Positions 1-7,537 of a stretch of DNA of 26,300 nucleotides are shown here, piece after piece. Each line of letters opens with the position of its first letter. The first letter of the stretch is position 1. The notes under the pieces are model-generated. The model was given only the letters and a program-made list of their open reading frames with translations. It did not search any database and was not told the origin of the DNA. Made by a program: the position numbers and the translations under genes. The stretch comes from Spirochaetia bacterium UBA6919 (GTDB lineage: Bacteria > Spirochaetota > UBA6919). The stretch lies in contig DKAT01000081.1 in NCBI GenBank assembly GCA_002450905.1, positions 1-26,300 of the forward strand, written 5' to 3'.

Positions 1-300
1 TGACTAGCAACTTGGGTTAATTATTATTATTTGAATTGAAGTCTTACTAAATAGGGTTCAAGGGTTCATTCCATGACAGCTCTTCAACTGGAGTTAAAAA
101 TAGAATGGATTTTCATATCAGATAGTTATAGTATTAGTTATACTGGTTGTTTCACCCCTTTTGATAACATTTTCAGCCCATTTTTTGTGAATAGTAATAA
201 TTTATTCATAGACAATCTAAAGTATTTTTAGTAAAAATAATATTTATTTAGCTTTGCAAAAAGATTTTTTTTTATTACTTTAATTATGAATTATCGAGAA
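1..300. other. Non-coding AT-rich leader region, no gene seen
   Basis: No convincing reading frame is visible on either strand. The stretch lies upstream of the cobalamin riboswitch and should contain the promoter of the cobalamin operon. One loose sigma70-like candidate is TAGACA near 211-216 with a 17-nt spacer and TAAAAA; it is too weak in such AT-rich DNA to call as a feature. A GGGTTCA heptamer is repeated at about 54-60 and 63-69, with no obvious meaning. Confidence 0.5.
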
Positions 301-435
301 CTTTTATAGGTATGGAAGTGAGGTGCAAATCCTCCACGAGCCCGTCACTGTAATCAGTAATATACCGATATGCATCACTTATTTGGGAAGGTGCTATCAT
401 CAAGGTGCTGTGAGTCAGGATACTTCTTATAAAAG
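301..435 (+). promoter_or_regulatory. Cobalamin riboswitch (B12 element)
   Basis: The conserved core blocks of the cobalamin aptamer are present in order. The GAGGTGCAAATCCTCC stem-loop lies at 320-335, GCCCGTCACTGTAA at 340-353, and TGAGTCAGGATAC at 411-423. The closing helix P1 is perfect over 8 bp: CTTTTATA at 301-308 pairs with TATAAAAG at 428-435. The element lies 131 nt upstream of the first gene of a cobalamin biosynthesis operon, exactly where feedback control by adenosylcobalamin or a related cobamide is expected. The sequence between 436 and 566 must hold the expression platform. I see no T-tract terminator there, so control at the ribosome binding site is more likely than transcription termination (inference). 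Confidence 0.95.
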
Positions 436-566
436 GATTCTCCGTTACTCTTCGTGGATCAAGGGTAGCTGTGGGATTATTAACAGTTTCCGAATTGTAA
501 ATATACACCCCATACGATTTCTTACATCCCCTTTTCCACAACAATAATTAATTTATAGGATTTGAT

Positions 567-1406
567 ATGAAACGTTGGAGACATTATAAGAAAGATACCG
601 CAGTGTTATTAGCGGCTTTCGGCTCTATCTCCGAGAAAGATAGATATGAACGATTGAAAACATTTATCAGTGAAGAACTTAAAGAGATCCCAGTCTACAT
701 GGCTTTCTCATCCCGATCAGTTCTCAAACGACTGGCTAAGGATGATATACATTACAAGAATCTTCCTCAAGTTATGGCTGATCTTGATCTGGAGGGATAT
801 CGCCGAATTGTTGTGTCCTCTATTAATTTGTATCCCACCGATGAACATGAGTTAATCCAGAGAACCGTTGAAGGGTTCAGGATGTTTTGTCCCACAACAA
901 TCCGATGTACCGGAGCATTATTTTCTAAGGCTGAGAATGCAACTGATATACTTCATTATATTAATTCCCAATTGAGAGAAAAATATCCCGATGATATCCT
1001 CCTGTACTTGATTCACGGGGCTCCCTATTTTGAACAGGCTGGGATGCAGTCTATTTTGTATACAAAAGAGTTTTTGAAAGATTTAAATCCCCTCAATTTC
1101 TTTGCCTCGCTTGAGCGTGTATTCCTGTATGACGCTTTGAAATATAGCTTGATAAGGGATTTTATTGCTCTTCAAAAGGAATCTGGTGGAAAGCGGAATG
1201 TGAGGATTGTTCCTATGCTACTAGCGAGTGGAACTCATTTAAAACATGACGTCACAAAGATTATTGGATCACTCATTGAGCATTTCCCGAATATATCTCT
1301 TGTGGATTCTCTTTGTGGGTCTGAAAACTTTAATCTTCTCGATATTGATATTGTCCGGAAAACATATTTGGAAGATATTTCCATTGAATTAAAGAAATTA
1401 AAATAA
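567..1406 (+). CDS. cbiK: Sirohydrochlorin cobaltochelatase (CbiK/CbiX family)
   Basis: This 279-residue protein should insert cobalt into sirohydrochlorin (cobalt factor II synthesis), the entry step of the anaerobic cobalamin pathway. The N-terminus AVLLAAFGS (residues 12-20) followed by a conserved AFSSRSVLKRL stretch (46-56) is typical of CbiK, where the substrate is bound between two class-II chelatase lobes. Candidate metal and catalytic residues are E93, H150 (LIHGAP) and H224 (SGTHLKHD). The last motif looks more like the CbiX consensus than CbiK, so the exact subfamily is uncertain. The length matches CbiK (about 260-290). There is no signal peptide, so it is cytoplasmic. It is the first gene after the riboswitch. 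Its ribosome binding site (TAGGA, 556-560) repeats part of riboswitch helix P1. CbiL follows after 26 nt. Confidence 0.88.
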   Translation: MKRWRHYKKDTAVLLAAFGSISEKDRYERLKTFISEELKEIPVYMAFSSRSVLKRLAKDDIHYKNLPQVMADLDLEGYRRIVVSSINLYPTDEHELIQRTVEGFRMFCPTTIRCTGALFSKAENATDILHYINSQLREKYPDDILLYLIHGAPYFEQAGMQSILYTKEFLKDLNPLNFFASLERVFLYDALKYSLIRDFIALQKESGGKRNVRIVPMLLASGTHLKHDVTKIIGSLIEHFPNISLVDSLCGSENFNLLDIDIVRKTYLEDISIELKKLK

Positions 1407-1432
1407 GAAGTAAACAGGATATAAATACAGAC

Positions 1433-2137
1433 ATGAAAAAAATATATATAGTATCGCTCGGACCTGGTGATCCGGAACTTATAGTATTGAAAGGGATTTT
1501 AGCTCTGGCACGGTCGGAAGTTATTATTATTCCAACTCAAAAAAAAGAGGACACTGATTCACGCACAAAAAGAATTATTACCGCTTTACAGGAGAAAGCA
1601 CGTGGTTTATTGAATGAAGATTCCGCTATAAAATTACGTGAACAAAATGTTTATGATATCTATTCTCCCATGCAGTATGATCCAGAAGTATGGTTTAATC
1701 AATTGAAGGAAATAAATAATTTATATTCAAAATATGATGTCATATCCTATGTGACGTTGGGTGATGTGGCAATTTATAGTACTGCATATTATCTAATTCA
1801 CTTAATGCAAGAAAAATATCCTGATATGTATGATGCGTTGGAAGTCATTCCAGGGATTAGTTCATATTCTGATGCCTCAGCAAAGATTAAACAGCCTTTG
1901 TGTCTTGGGAAATCTGATTTAAAAATATCTCACTGGCAGGATAACTCTACTAAAATCACTCAAGTATATATGAGGCCCAAGAGTGGTGATAGTATGGAGC
2001 ATCTAAAAGAACATGGATCAATGTACTATTTTGAAAACCTGGGATTTGAAAATGAGAAAATCAAAACTGGTAAACCTGATACCCAACCTCCTTACATGTC
2101 CTTATTGATTGATTTTGCAAATAAAATAGAATATTGA
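1433..2137 (+). CDS. cbiL: Cobalt-factor II / precorrin-2 C20-methyltransferase
   Basis: This 234-residue SAM-dependent tetrapyrrole methylase should methylate C20 of cobalt-factor II (CbiL) or precorrin-2 (CobI). The signature tetrapyrrole methylase start VSLGPGDPEL lies at residues 7-16. The SAM-site block VTLGDVAIYSTAYYL in the middle matches the C20-methyltransferase version (VTLGDPxxYSTxxYL), which separates this family from CbiF, CbiH and CobA. A third family block, VIPGISSYSDASA, follows. The Pro of the GDP element is replaced by Val in VTLGDVAIYS. The length agrees with the family (about 220-240). With an upstream chelatase of the early-cobalt type, the CbiL (anaerobic) assignment is favoured. 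A weak Shine-Dalgarno AGGA lies about 12 nt before the start. The gene is second in the riboswitch operon. Confidence 0.92.
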   Translation: MKKIYIVSLGPGDPELIVLKGILALARSEVIIIPTQKKEDTDSRTKRIITALQEKARGLLNEDSAIKLREQNVYDIYSPMQYDPEVWFNQLKEINNLYSKYDVISYVTLGDVAIYSTAYYLIHLMQEKYPDMYDALEVIPGISSYSDASAKIKQPLCLGKSDLKISHWQDNSTKITQVYMRPKSGDSMEHLKEHGSMYYFENLGFENEKIKTGKPDTQPPYMSLLIDFANKIEY

Positions 2138-2164
2138 TTATTTGGATCATTAAATTGGTATTAT

Positions 2165-3052
2165 ATGGCAGTATACACTACTATACAAGAAAATATATTG
2201 TGTCCGATTATTTTTGATCATTATTCTATTGAAATTGATCATCTCCAGCCGATAGATCAGGGGATTTCTGATAGTAACTACTTGTTGACAGATAGAAGAG
2301 GTGTAAGTTATATTCTTAAAATCTATGAGAATAAGGATATTTTGGGTATTCAGGCTGAACTTTACTTGCTAGAACACCTTTACAGAATGTATTTTCCTGT
2401 TCCCAGGTTATATCCCACAAATATAGGACTAACTTATATTAATTTGTCAAATAAATATGCCTGTTTGTGTGAATATATTAAAGGAGAATCAGGTTCAGTT
2501 CATAATATTTATCAGTTACAAGAACTGGGATCCTTTGTCAGACGATTTCATACGATGAATAGATCATTCGATTCCACCTCCTATACTTATTTTCAAAATG
2601 AAATATTCGATCTTGATTTAACTTATTTTCTAAATAATAAAGAAACATCAGTTATTGATGAAACTCTTGGTCATTTTAACCTGTATGGCTGGATTCATGG
2701 TGATTTATTCCCTGATAATACATTGTTCAGGAAAGACAAATTAATTGGAGTGATTGATTTTGGTGAAGCCAGGAAAGGATCTTATTATTTTGAATTAGGA
2801 GTGATTTTTTTGAGCTGGTGTGTGGGAAAAGAAATTGATCAGAAGAAGATAAGAGCATTCATGGAAATATATAATGAATACATTGATATACCATATTCTG
2901 AAGACTGGATTATCCCATGGATCAAGGTTTCAGCCCGATATTTTCATAATTTAAGAAAAAATATAGAATTGAAAAGAAATATTAAAATATCATCCCTGTA
3001 CTTAAATAATTTAGAAGACATCTTTAAAAGACAAATGCAGGTACTTCATTAA
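2165..3052 (+). CDS. APH/homoserine-kinase-II-like kinase in cobalamin operon
   Basis: This 295-residue protein has the aminoglycoside-phosphotransferase/choline-kinase fold. Visible features are a nucleotide-loop region around SDSNYLLT (35-42), a likely ATP-binding Lys at K52 (ILKIYE), the catalytic loop HGDLFPDN (178-185) with D180 as base and N185 as Mg ligand, and the metal-binding DFG at 198-200. The WIHGDLFPDNTLF...VIDFGEA...ELGVIFLSWC pattern most resembles APH-fold homoserine kinase (ThrB type II), which phosphorylates a hydroxy-amino acid. The gene lies 27 nt after cbiL and 3 nt before the threonine-phosphate decarboxylase gene, with no obvious Shine-Dalgarno, so it is clearly in the operon. 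I infer that it phosphorylates L-threonine to feed CobD/CobC, a role filled by PduX or BluE elsewhere. A kinase for aminopropanol or for homoserine remains possible. Confidence 0.8.
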   Translation: MAVYTTIQENILCPIIFDHYSIEIDHLQPIDQGISDSNYLLTDRRGVSYILKIYENKDILGIQAELYLLEHLYRMYFPVPRLYPTNIGLTYINLSNKYACLCEYIKGESGSVHNIYQLQELGSFVRRFHTMNRSFDSTSYTYFQNEIFDLDLTYFLNNKETSVIDETLGHFNLYGWIHGDLFPDNTLFRKDKLIGVIDFGEARKGSYYFELGVIFLSWCVGKEIDQKKIRAFMEIYNEYIDIPYSEDWIIPWIKVSARYFHNLRKNIELKRNIKISSLYLNNLEDIFKRQMQVLH

Positions 3053-3055
3053 TCT

Positions 3056-4102
3056 ATGTTAAAATCTTCACCCAATCCTATAATCCAGCATGGAGGGGAT
3101 ATCTATTCCTATTCCAGACTATTAAATTGTAAACCATCTGATATCATCGACTTTTCATCCAATATGAATCCATTAAAACCACAGATTCCTTTGGATTACA
3201 CAGGAATAAATATTACGCCATATCCGGATCCAACTTATCAATCTTTAAAACAATGTATAATGAATTATTATAATATTAACTACCCTTATGATATAGCACT
3301 CTATAACGGGGCATCCTCAGCTATTCATCATCTTATCGAATTATTACAACCCCAATCGATGATCTTATATGCTCCAATTTATTTGGAATACGAAAAATCC
3401 ATAAAAAAAAATAATATACCTTATCATACGATCAATCGATTAACAACTCCTATAGAGCCATTTACAGAAAATAATTTTATTTTTGTCAACCCCTCAACAC
3501 CAGACGGGAAATATTATGAGGTATACTCTCCATTAAAATCCCGATTGAAAATTAATTCAATTATGATCTTTGATGAGTCCTTTCTGGAGTTCACAAAACA
3601 ACCCTCCGTACTAAATTATCTCTCAGGTGAAACTAATATTTACATCATTAAATCCCTTACAAAAATCTTTTCTTGCGGTGGTGTGCGGGTTGGATTTGTT
3701 ATTTCACACCAGGATAATATAAAAAGACTTATTGACAGTTCAATTCCATGGTATATATCCTGTTTTGATGAATATTATATCCAGTCTGTATTGAAAGATA
3801 AATCATTTGTCGAAAAATCATTCCAAAACTATCAACCCCTTAAAAATAAGTTATATTCTATTTTAAAAGAATCACCCCTGATAAAAAATATTTACCCCTC
3901 TGATGCTAATTATTTTTTAACCGAATCAAATATCGATGGTTATACACTGCAAAAATGTTTTGAACCCTATAAAATCCTTATCAGAGTCTGTGACAACTTC
4001 CAATATCTTAACGAATATCATATCCGTTTTGCTGTCAAAGAAGATTCACACTTAGATCGATTAAAATATGCCTTATCAGAAATCGAGAGCACTATACCAT
4101 GA
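3056..4102 (+). CDS. cobD: Threonine-phosphate decarboxylase
   Basis: This 348-residue PLP enzyme should decarboxylate L-threonine O-3-phosphate to (R)-1-amino-2-propanol phosphate, the linker between the corrin ring and the nucleotide loop. The N-terminal HGGDIYSYSRLL (12-23) and DFSSNMNPL (32-40) are hallmark CobD/CobC motifs that separate it from its relative histidinol-phosphate aminotransferase (HisC). PLP-site residues visible are N145 (FVNPSTPDG), D173 (IFDESF), K203 as Schiff-base lysine (SLTK) and R211. The length fits the family. It is called CobD in Salmonella and CobC in Pseudomonas. The gene starts 3 nt after the kinase stop and overlaps cobQ by 4 nt (ATGA), suggesting translational coupling across the three genes. 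Confidence 0.93.
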   Translation: MLKSSPNPIIQHGGDIYSYSRLLNCKPSDIIDFSSNMNPLKPQIPLDYTGINITPYPDPTYQSLKQCIMNYYNINYPYDIALYNGASSAIHHLIELLQPQSMILYAPIYLEYEKSIKKNNIPYHTINRLTTPIEPFTENNFIFVNPSTPDGKYYEVYSPLKSRLKINSIMIFDESFLEFTKQPSVLNYLSGETNIYIIKSLTKIFSCGGVRVGFVISHQDNIKRLIDSSIPWYISCFDEYYIQSVLKDKSFVEKSFQNYQPLKNKLYSILKESPLIKNIYPSDANYFLTESNIDGYTLQKCFEPYKILIRVCDNFQYLNEYHIRFAVKEDSHLDRLKYALSEIESTIP

Positions 4103-5505
4103 GTGTACTATCCATTTTAGGAACGACATCTGATTCTGGTAAGAGTACAATAACCATGGCTCTATCCAAAATAATTCATGATAGAGGTATTTCTGTATCC
4201 CCGTTCAAAGCACAAAATATGTCAAATAATTCTGCTGTATGCGATGATGGAAGTGAAATCGGGCGTGCCCAATACCTTCAGGCGGAGTGTATTAATATTC
4301 CAACCAGCTATCGGTTAAATCCAATTTTATTAAAACCTCAGGGTAAGGGATATTCCCAACTCGTATTGAATGGAAGGGTTTATGAAACCATCCATGCAAG
4401 GGATTATTTTCAGAAAATGGATTTCTTGAAACCGTTCGTAGACGATGCCATAAATTATCTTCTATCAAATTATAAACTTGTCATTGCAGAAGGGGCAGGA
4501 TCCCCAGTAGAATTAAACCTTATGAATAGAGACCTGTCTAATATCTATGTAGCAGAAAGGTTTAACAGTAAAATCATACTCGTCGCTGATATCGAAAGAG
4601 GAGGAGTATTTGCATCGATTTATGGAACTTATCATCTCCTCCCAGAATCTCTTAAATCAAATGTCATAGGGGTTATTATCAATAAGTTTCGTGGTGATAT
4701 CCAACTATTCGGGAAAGGAATTGAAATTATCGAAAAGGATTTTGGACTCAAAGTATTGGGTGTGATCCCCTATCAGCCAATCAATATCGATATGGAAGAT
4801 TCTCTTTCAATTCGCAATTATAGCCAGAAAAATAAAGATATTAAGATTCGGGGAGCCATAATCAGACTACCCCACATCAGTAATTATAATGATATGGACC
4901 CCCTTATTTTAGATGAGGAAATCCATATCGATTGGATCAATAATTATCAGAATCTCCAAAGTTATGATTTTATATTAATTCCCGGGAGTAAATGCACTAT
5001 AAAAGATTATATTTGGTTGAAGGAAATTGGTTTAGCGGATGAAATACTAAAGCAATCCAGTAAAATGAAAATAGGGATTTGTGGTGGATATCAGATGATG
5101 TTTGAAAAATTGTCTGATCCAGATTGTATTGAGAATGACAAACCTGTCGAATTGGATGGATTATCTTATGTTCCGGGTAAAGTTACGTTTCAGAAAAATA
5201 AAATCTTAAGAAGACGTAAATATAATTTATTCCATTATAATCTTAGAGGATATGAGATCCATTGTGGGATTACAGATTCTCAATTGGAGCTTGGATATAG
5301 AGAAGAAAATATTTTAGGTACACATATCCATGGAATTTTTGAAAATAATGAATTTCGACGTGATATTTTTAAAGCAATTAATCCAAACTACAAGGGTAAT
5401 TGGTCATATCAAGAATTAAAAATAGAAAAATTACAGCTATTTATAGACTTAGTAGAGAAATCTCTCGATATGAAATATATTTTATCTAAAGTCGTTGACC
5501 ATTAA
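4099..5505 (+). CDS. cobQ: Cobyric acid synthase (glutamine amidotransferase)
   Basis: This 468-residue enzyme (CobQ/CbiP) amidates the b, d, e and g carboxylates of adenosylcobyrinic acid a,c-diamide using glutamine and ATP. The N-terminal dethiobiotin-synthetase-like domain shows the P-loop-like GTTSDSGKST (8-17) and the family signature PFKAQNMSNN (35-44). The C-terminal class-I glutamine amidotransferase domain has nucleophile C328 (GICGGYQMM) and catalytic H411 (GTHIHGIFEN). The protein is slightly shorter than the common 480-510 residues but has all key motifs. The start codon overlaps the cobD stop by 4 nt. It is the last gene of the operon. CbiB, CobU, CobS, CobT and the mid-pathway ring-contraction enzymes are not in this window. 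Confidence 0.96.
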   Translation: MSVLSILGTTSDSGKSTITMALSKIIHDRGISVSPFKAQNMSNNSAVCDDGSEIGRAQYLQAECINIPTSYRLNPILLKPQGKGYSQLVLNGRVYETIHARDYFQKMDFLKPFVDDAINYLLSNYKLVIAEGAGSPVELNLMNRDLSNIYVAERFNSKIILVADIERGGVFASIYGTYHLLPESLKSNVIGVIINKFRGDIQLFGKGIEIIEKDFGLKVLGVIPYQPINIDMEDSLSIRNYSQKNKDIKIRGAIIRLPHISNYNDMDPLILDEEIHIDWINNYQNLQSYDFILIPGSKCTIKDYIWLKEIGLADEILKQSSKMKIGICGGYQMMFEKLSDPDCIENDKPVELDGLSYVPGKVTFQKNKILRRRKYNLFHYNLRGYEIHCGITDSQLELGYREENILGTHIHGIFENNEFRRDIFKAINPNYKGNWSYQELKIEKLQLFIDLVEKSLDMKYILSKVVDH

Positions 5506-5580
5506 TAGTAATGAAATCAAGCTAACATAATATATTAAATAATCATGCCATATATTTTTTTAATTCAAAAAGGAATAATA

Positions 5581-5654
5581 AAGTGGAGTTACGAAAGAGA
5601 ATCGGAACTAAAAATTTTGATTCCGATGTTGATTCGTAGAAGTATATACCACTT
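5581..5654. other. Three-helix inverted repeat, candidate structured RNA element
   Basis: Three collinear complementary pairs nest within 74 nt. AAGTGG (5581-5586) pairs with CCACTT (5649-5654), TACGAA (5590-5595) with TTCGTA (5633-5638), and ATCGGAA (5601-5607) with TTCCGAT (5621-5627). This gives 19 bp with a 5/5 internal loop and a 13-nt apical loop. It lies between the end of cobQ and the minus-strand tRNA genes. Read on the minus strand, the structure is followed by a moderately T-rich tract (TATTATTCCTTTTTG), so it could end the tRNA transcript. It could also be an independent small RNA or a remnant of a palindromic element. It matches no RNA family that I recognise. Confidence 0.55.
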
Positions 5655-5779
5655 GAAAGATCATCAGTAGTTTTAAGAATATGTTAATTGATTAGCAAAG
5701 GATCAGGAATATAATGTTTAATAACTGTTTTTGGTTAATCCTGGAATGAATTAGATATTCATAAAATTGTTAAAAGATT

Positions 5780-5864
5780 TGCCCGGAGCCGGACTTGAAC
5801 CGGCACGGCATCAACTGCCACAGGATTTTAAATCCTGAGTGTCTACCAATTCCACCATCCGGGC
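5780..5864 (-). tRNA. tRNA-Leu (TAA anticodon)
   Basis: The minus-strand sequence folds as a class II tRNA of 85 nt. The acceptor stem is GCCCGGA/TCCGGGC with discriminator A. The anticodon stem is CAGGA/TCCTG around loop TTTAAAA (anticodon TAA, at plus positions 5828-5830). A long variable arm follows, and the T arm is GCCGGTTCAAGTCCGGC. It reads UUA, expected to be the main leucine codon in this AT-rich genome. The 3' CCA is not encoded. It lies 12 nt downstream of tRNA-Cys on the same strand. Confidence 0.97.
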
Positions 5865-5876
5865 TTAATATTTCTT

Positions 5877-5948
5877 AGGCGTCGGTGGGAGTCGAACCCA
5901 CGATAGCGATTTTGCAGACCGCTGCCTTAGCCACTTGGCTACGACGCC
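5877..5948 (-). tRNA. tRNA-Cys (GCA anticodon)
   Basis: The minus strand gives a 72-nt cloverleaf. The acceptor is GGCGTCG/CGACGCC with discriminator U, an identity element of cysteine tRNAs. The anticodon stem is GCGGT/ATCGC with loop CTGCAAA (anticodon GCA), and the T arm contains GGGTTCGACTCCC. The CCA end is not encoded. It is the upstream member of a two-tRNA cluster with tRNA-Leu. Confidence 0.97.
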
Positions 5949-6144
5949 GTAAAGGAATTAATAGCATAGAGGGTTTAATATACTAAAAAATTATGCCAAT
6001 GTGAAGCAATTTGCTTCATTATTAATTATTAATTTCTAGAAAAATTAATCTTAATATAACTACTGATATAATATTATATAATTTTTAATTATGATTTCTC
6101 CAAATGAATTTCTTCTTTAAATAAGATAAACTAACTAATAATAT

Positions 6145-7527
6145 TTATTTCCTCATGATTTGTTTCTTCAATATGTTCTTGGCAGTTCTTAAGGTATGGT
6201 CGTAATCCATATCAAGAATCGTTTTATATGTAAATAAGTATTTTTCATCTTTCAACATTCGTTTTATAATAACAGGGCGTAACTTATATCCTTTCTTGAT
6301 TATTTTTTTTACAAATCTGGCTATATCAGATTTAGTAAGTCTAGGGTGTTTTTCAACATAACGTTCAATCAAATGTGATTTTGATAATTTATACATAAAA
6401 TATTGTTCATCATCATTTATTTTTATTTTTGGATTTATAATGATATCTGGCATTAATCCAATTCCGTTTATCGATCTTTCATTTGGGGTATACCATTTAG
6501 AACTTGTTACCTTGTAACCAACTTTAAAATTTAATTTTGATCCCTGAAAGACCTGGACAGACCCTTTTCCATATGATTTCTGGCCGATAACGACTGCTCT
6601 GTTATGGTCTTGCATAGCCCCTATGAATATTTCAGAAGCAGATGCCGAACCTCCATCTGATAGAACTACAAGCGGGAGTTCAGGAAATATAGATGCCTTT
6701 TCATGGGTGTAAATATTATTGATTTCATCATTGTTTCGGATGTGGACTATTCTTTTTCTTCCATGGATAAAGAAATTTACAATATATACACATGAAAATA
6801 AGTTTCCGCCTGGATTTCCACGCAAATCGAATATGATCCCATTAATACCTTGTTTTTGTAAGCTTAAAAGAATTGGACCTAATTCTTCATGAGCTGAATT
6901 GGAAAAATGTTTTAATTTAATATATACTATTTTATTTTTTAACATATGATATTCAACATCTGGTGTTTCGATAAGGGCTCGCTTTAGAGTTATTTCAATT
7001 TTTTTATTTTTTTTACCCCTTAAAAAAGTTAATTTTATAGTTGTTTTAATTTTACCTTTTAATTTTTTGAGTAATTTTTTTATGGACCATTTTTTTACAG
7101 ATCTTCCATTCACCTTTATAAGACGATCTCTGGGTTTGATCCCTTCTTTTCTAGCAGGGGAATTGGGAAGTGTAAATAAAATAACAAAATGTTTATTTCT
7201 TTTAGAAATGGAAAATCCAAGTCCTCCATATTTTCCTGACATGTATCCTTGGATCTGAGAGAAGTACTTTTCGTTCATAAAAACAGAATGTGGGTCTCCA
7301 AGAGAATCAAACATACCAGATATTCCGCCGAAGAAAAGTGATTTTCTTTTAGTTTTCTTTTTATCAGGATATCTTTTACGGATAATATCATATGCTTCTT
7401 TGTAGAGGGATAAATACATATTAAGTTCTTTGGTGTTTTCTGTCCGGATTCCTGAACTAGTACAATATCCTCCTAAGAGGATAATTATAAGACTGATCCA
7501 TAAAAGGCGTTCTTTGATATAAAACAT
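6145..7527 (-). CDS. ctpA: S41 family C-terminal processing peptidase
   Basis: This 460-residue protein is a serine endopeptidase that trims C-termini of exported proteins in the periplasm. An N-terminal hydrophobic segment (about 8-20) is followed by Cys22 (GGYC), a poor lipobox that could still serve as an anchor. A PDZ domain covers about 93-180 (GGLGFSI, then the SPARKEGIKPRD turn). The S41 catalytic core follows, with FDLRGNPGG at 233-241, the Ser nucleophile in GSASASEIF (S296 by alignment to E. coli Prc) and general-base Lys K321 (YGKGSVQ). All catalytic features are intact. A Lys/Arg-rich C-terminal tail of about 100 residues follows the core. AAGGAT precedes the start. The gene follows the LRR lipoprotein gene by 10 nt, so the two are probably co-transcribed. 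Confidence 0.93.
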   Translation of the reverse strand: MFYIKERLLWISLIIILLGGYCTSSGIRTENTKELNMYLSLYKEAYDIIRKRYPDKKKTKRKSLFFGGISGMFDSLGDPHSVFMNEKYFSQIQGYMSGKYGGLGFSISKRNKHFVILFTLPNSPARKEGIKPRDRLIKVNGRSVKKWSIKKLLKKLKGKIKTTIKLTFLRGKKNKKIEITLKRALIETPDVEYHMLKNKIVYIKLKHFSNSAHEELGPILLSLQKQGINGIIFDLRGNPGGNLFSCVYIVNFFIHGRKRIVHIRNNDEINNIYTHEKASIFPELPLVVLSDGGSASASEIFIGAMQDHNRAVVIGQKSYGKGSVQVFQGSKLNFKVGYKVTSSKWYTPNERSINGIGLMPDIIINPKIKINDDEQYFMYKLSKSHLIERYVEKHPRLTKSDIARFVKKIIKKGYKLRPVIIKRMLKDEKYLFTYKTILDMDYDHTLRTAKNILKKQIMRK

Positions 7528-7537
7528 TAAAATATCC

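Noticed and set aside
284..544. Open frame on the minus strand across the riboswitch (86 codons)
   Set aside because: It is the complement of the conserved cobalamin aptamer and has no ribosome binding site or protein-like features.
6002..6018. Perfect palindrome TGAAGCAA-T-TTGCTTCA as a terminator
   Set aside because: It has no T-tract on either strand and lies about 130 nt beyond the ctpA stop, just upstream of the tRNA-Cys gene. It could equally be an operator or chance, so I did not list it as a feature.
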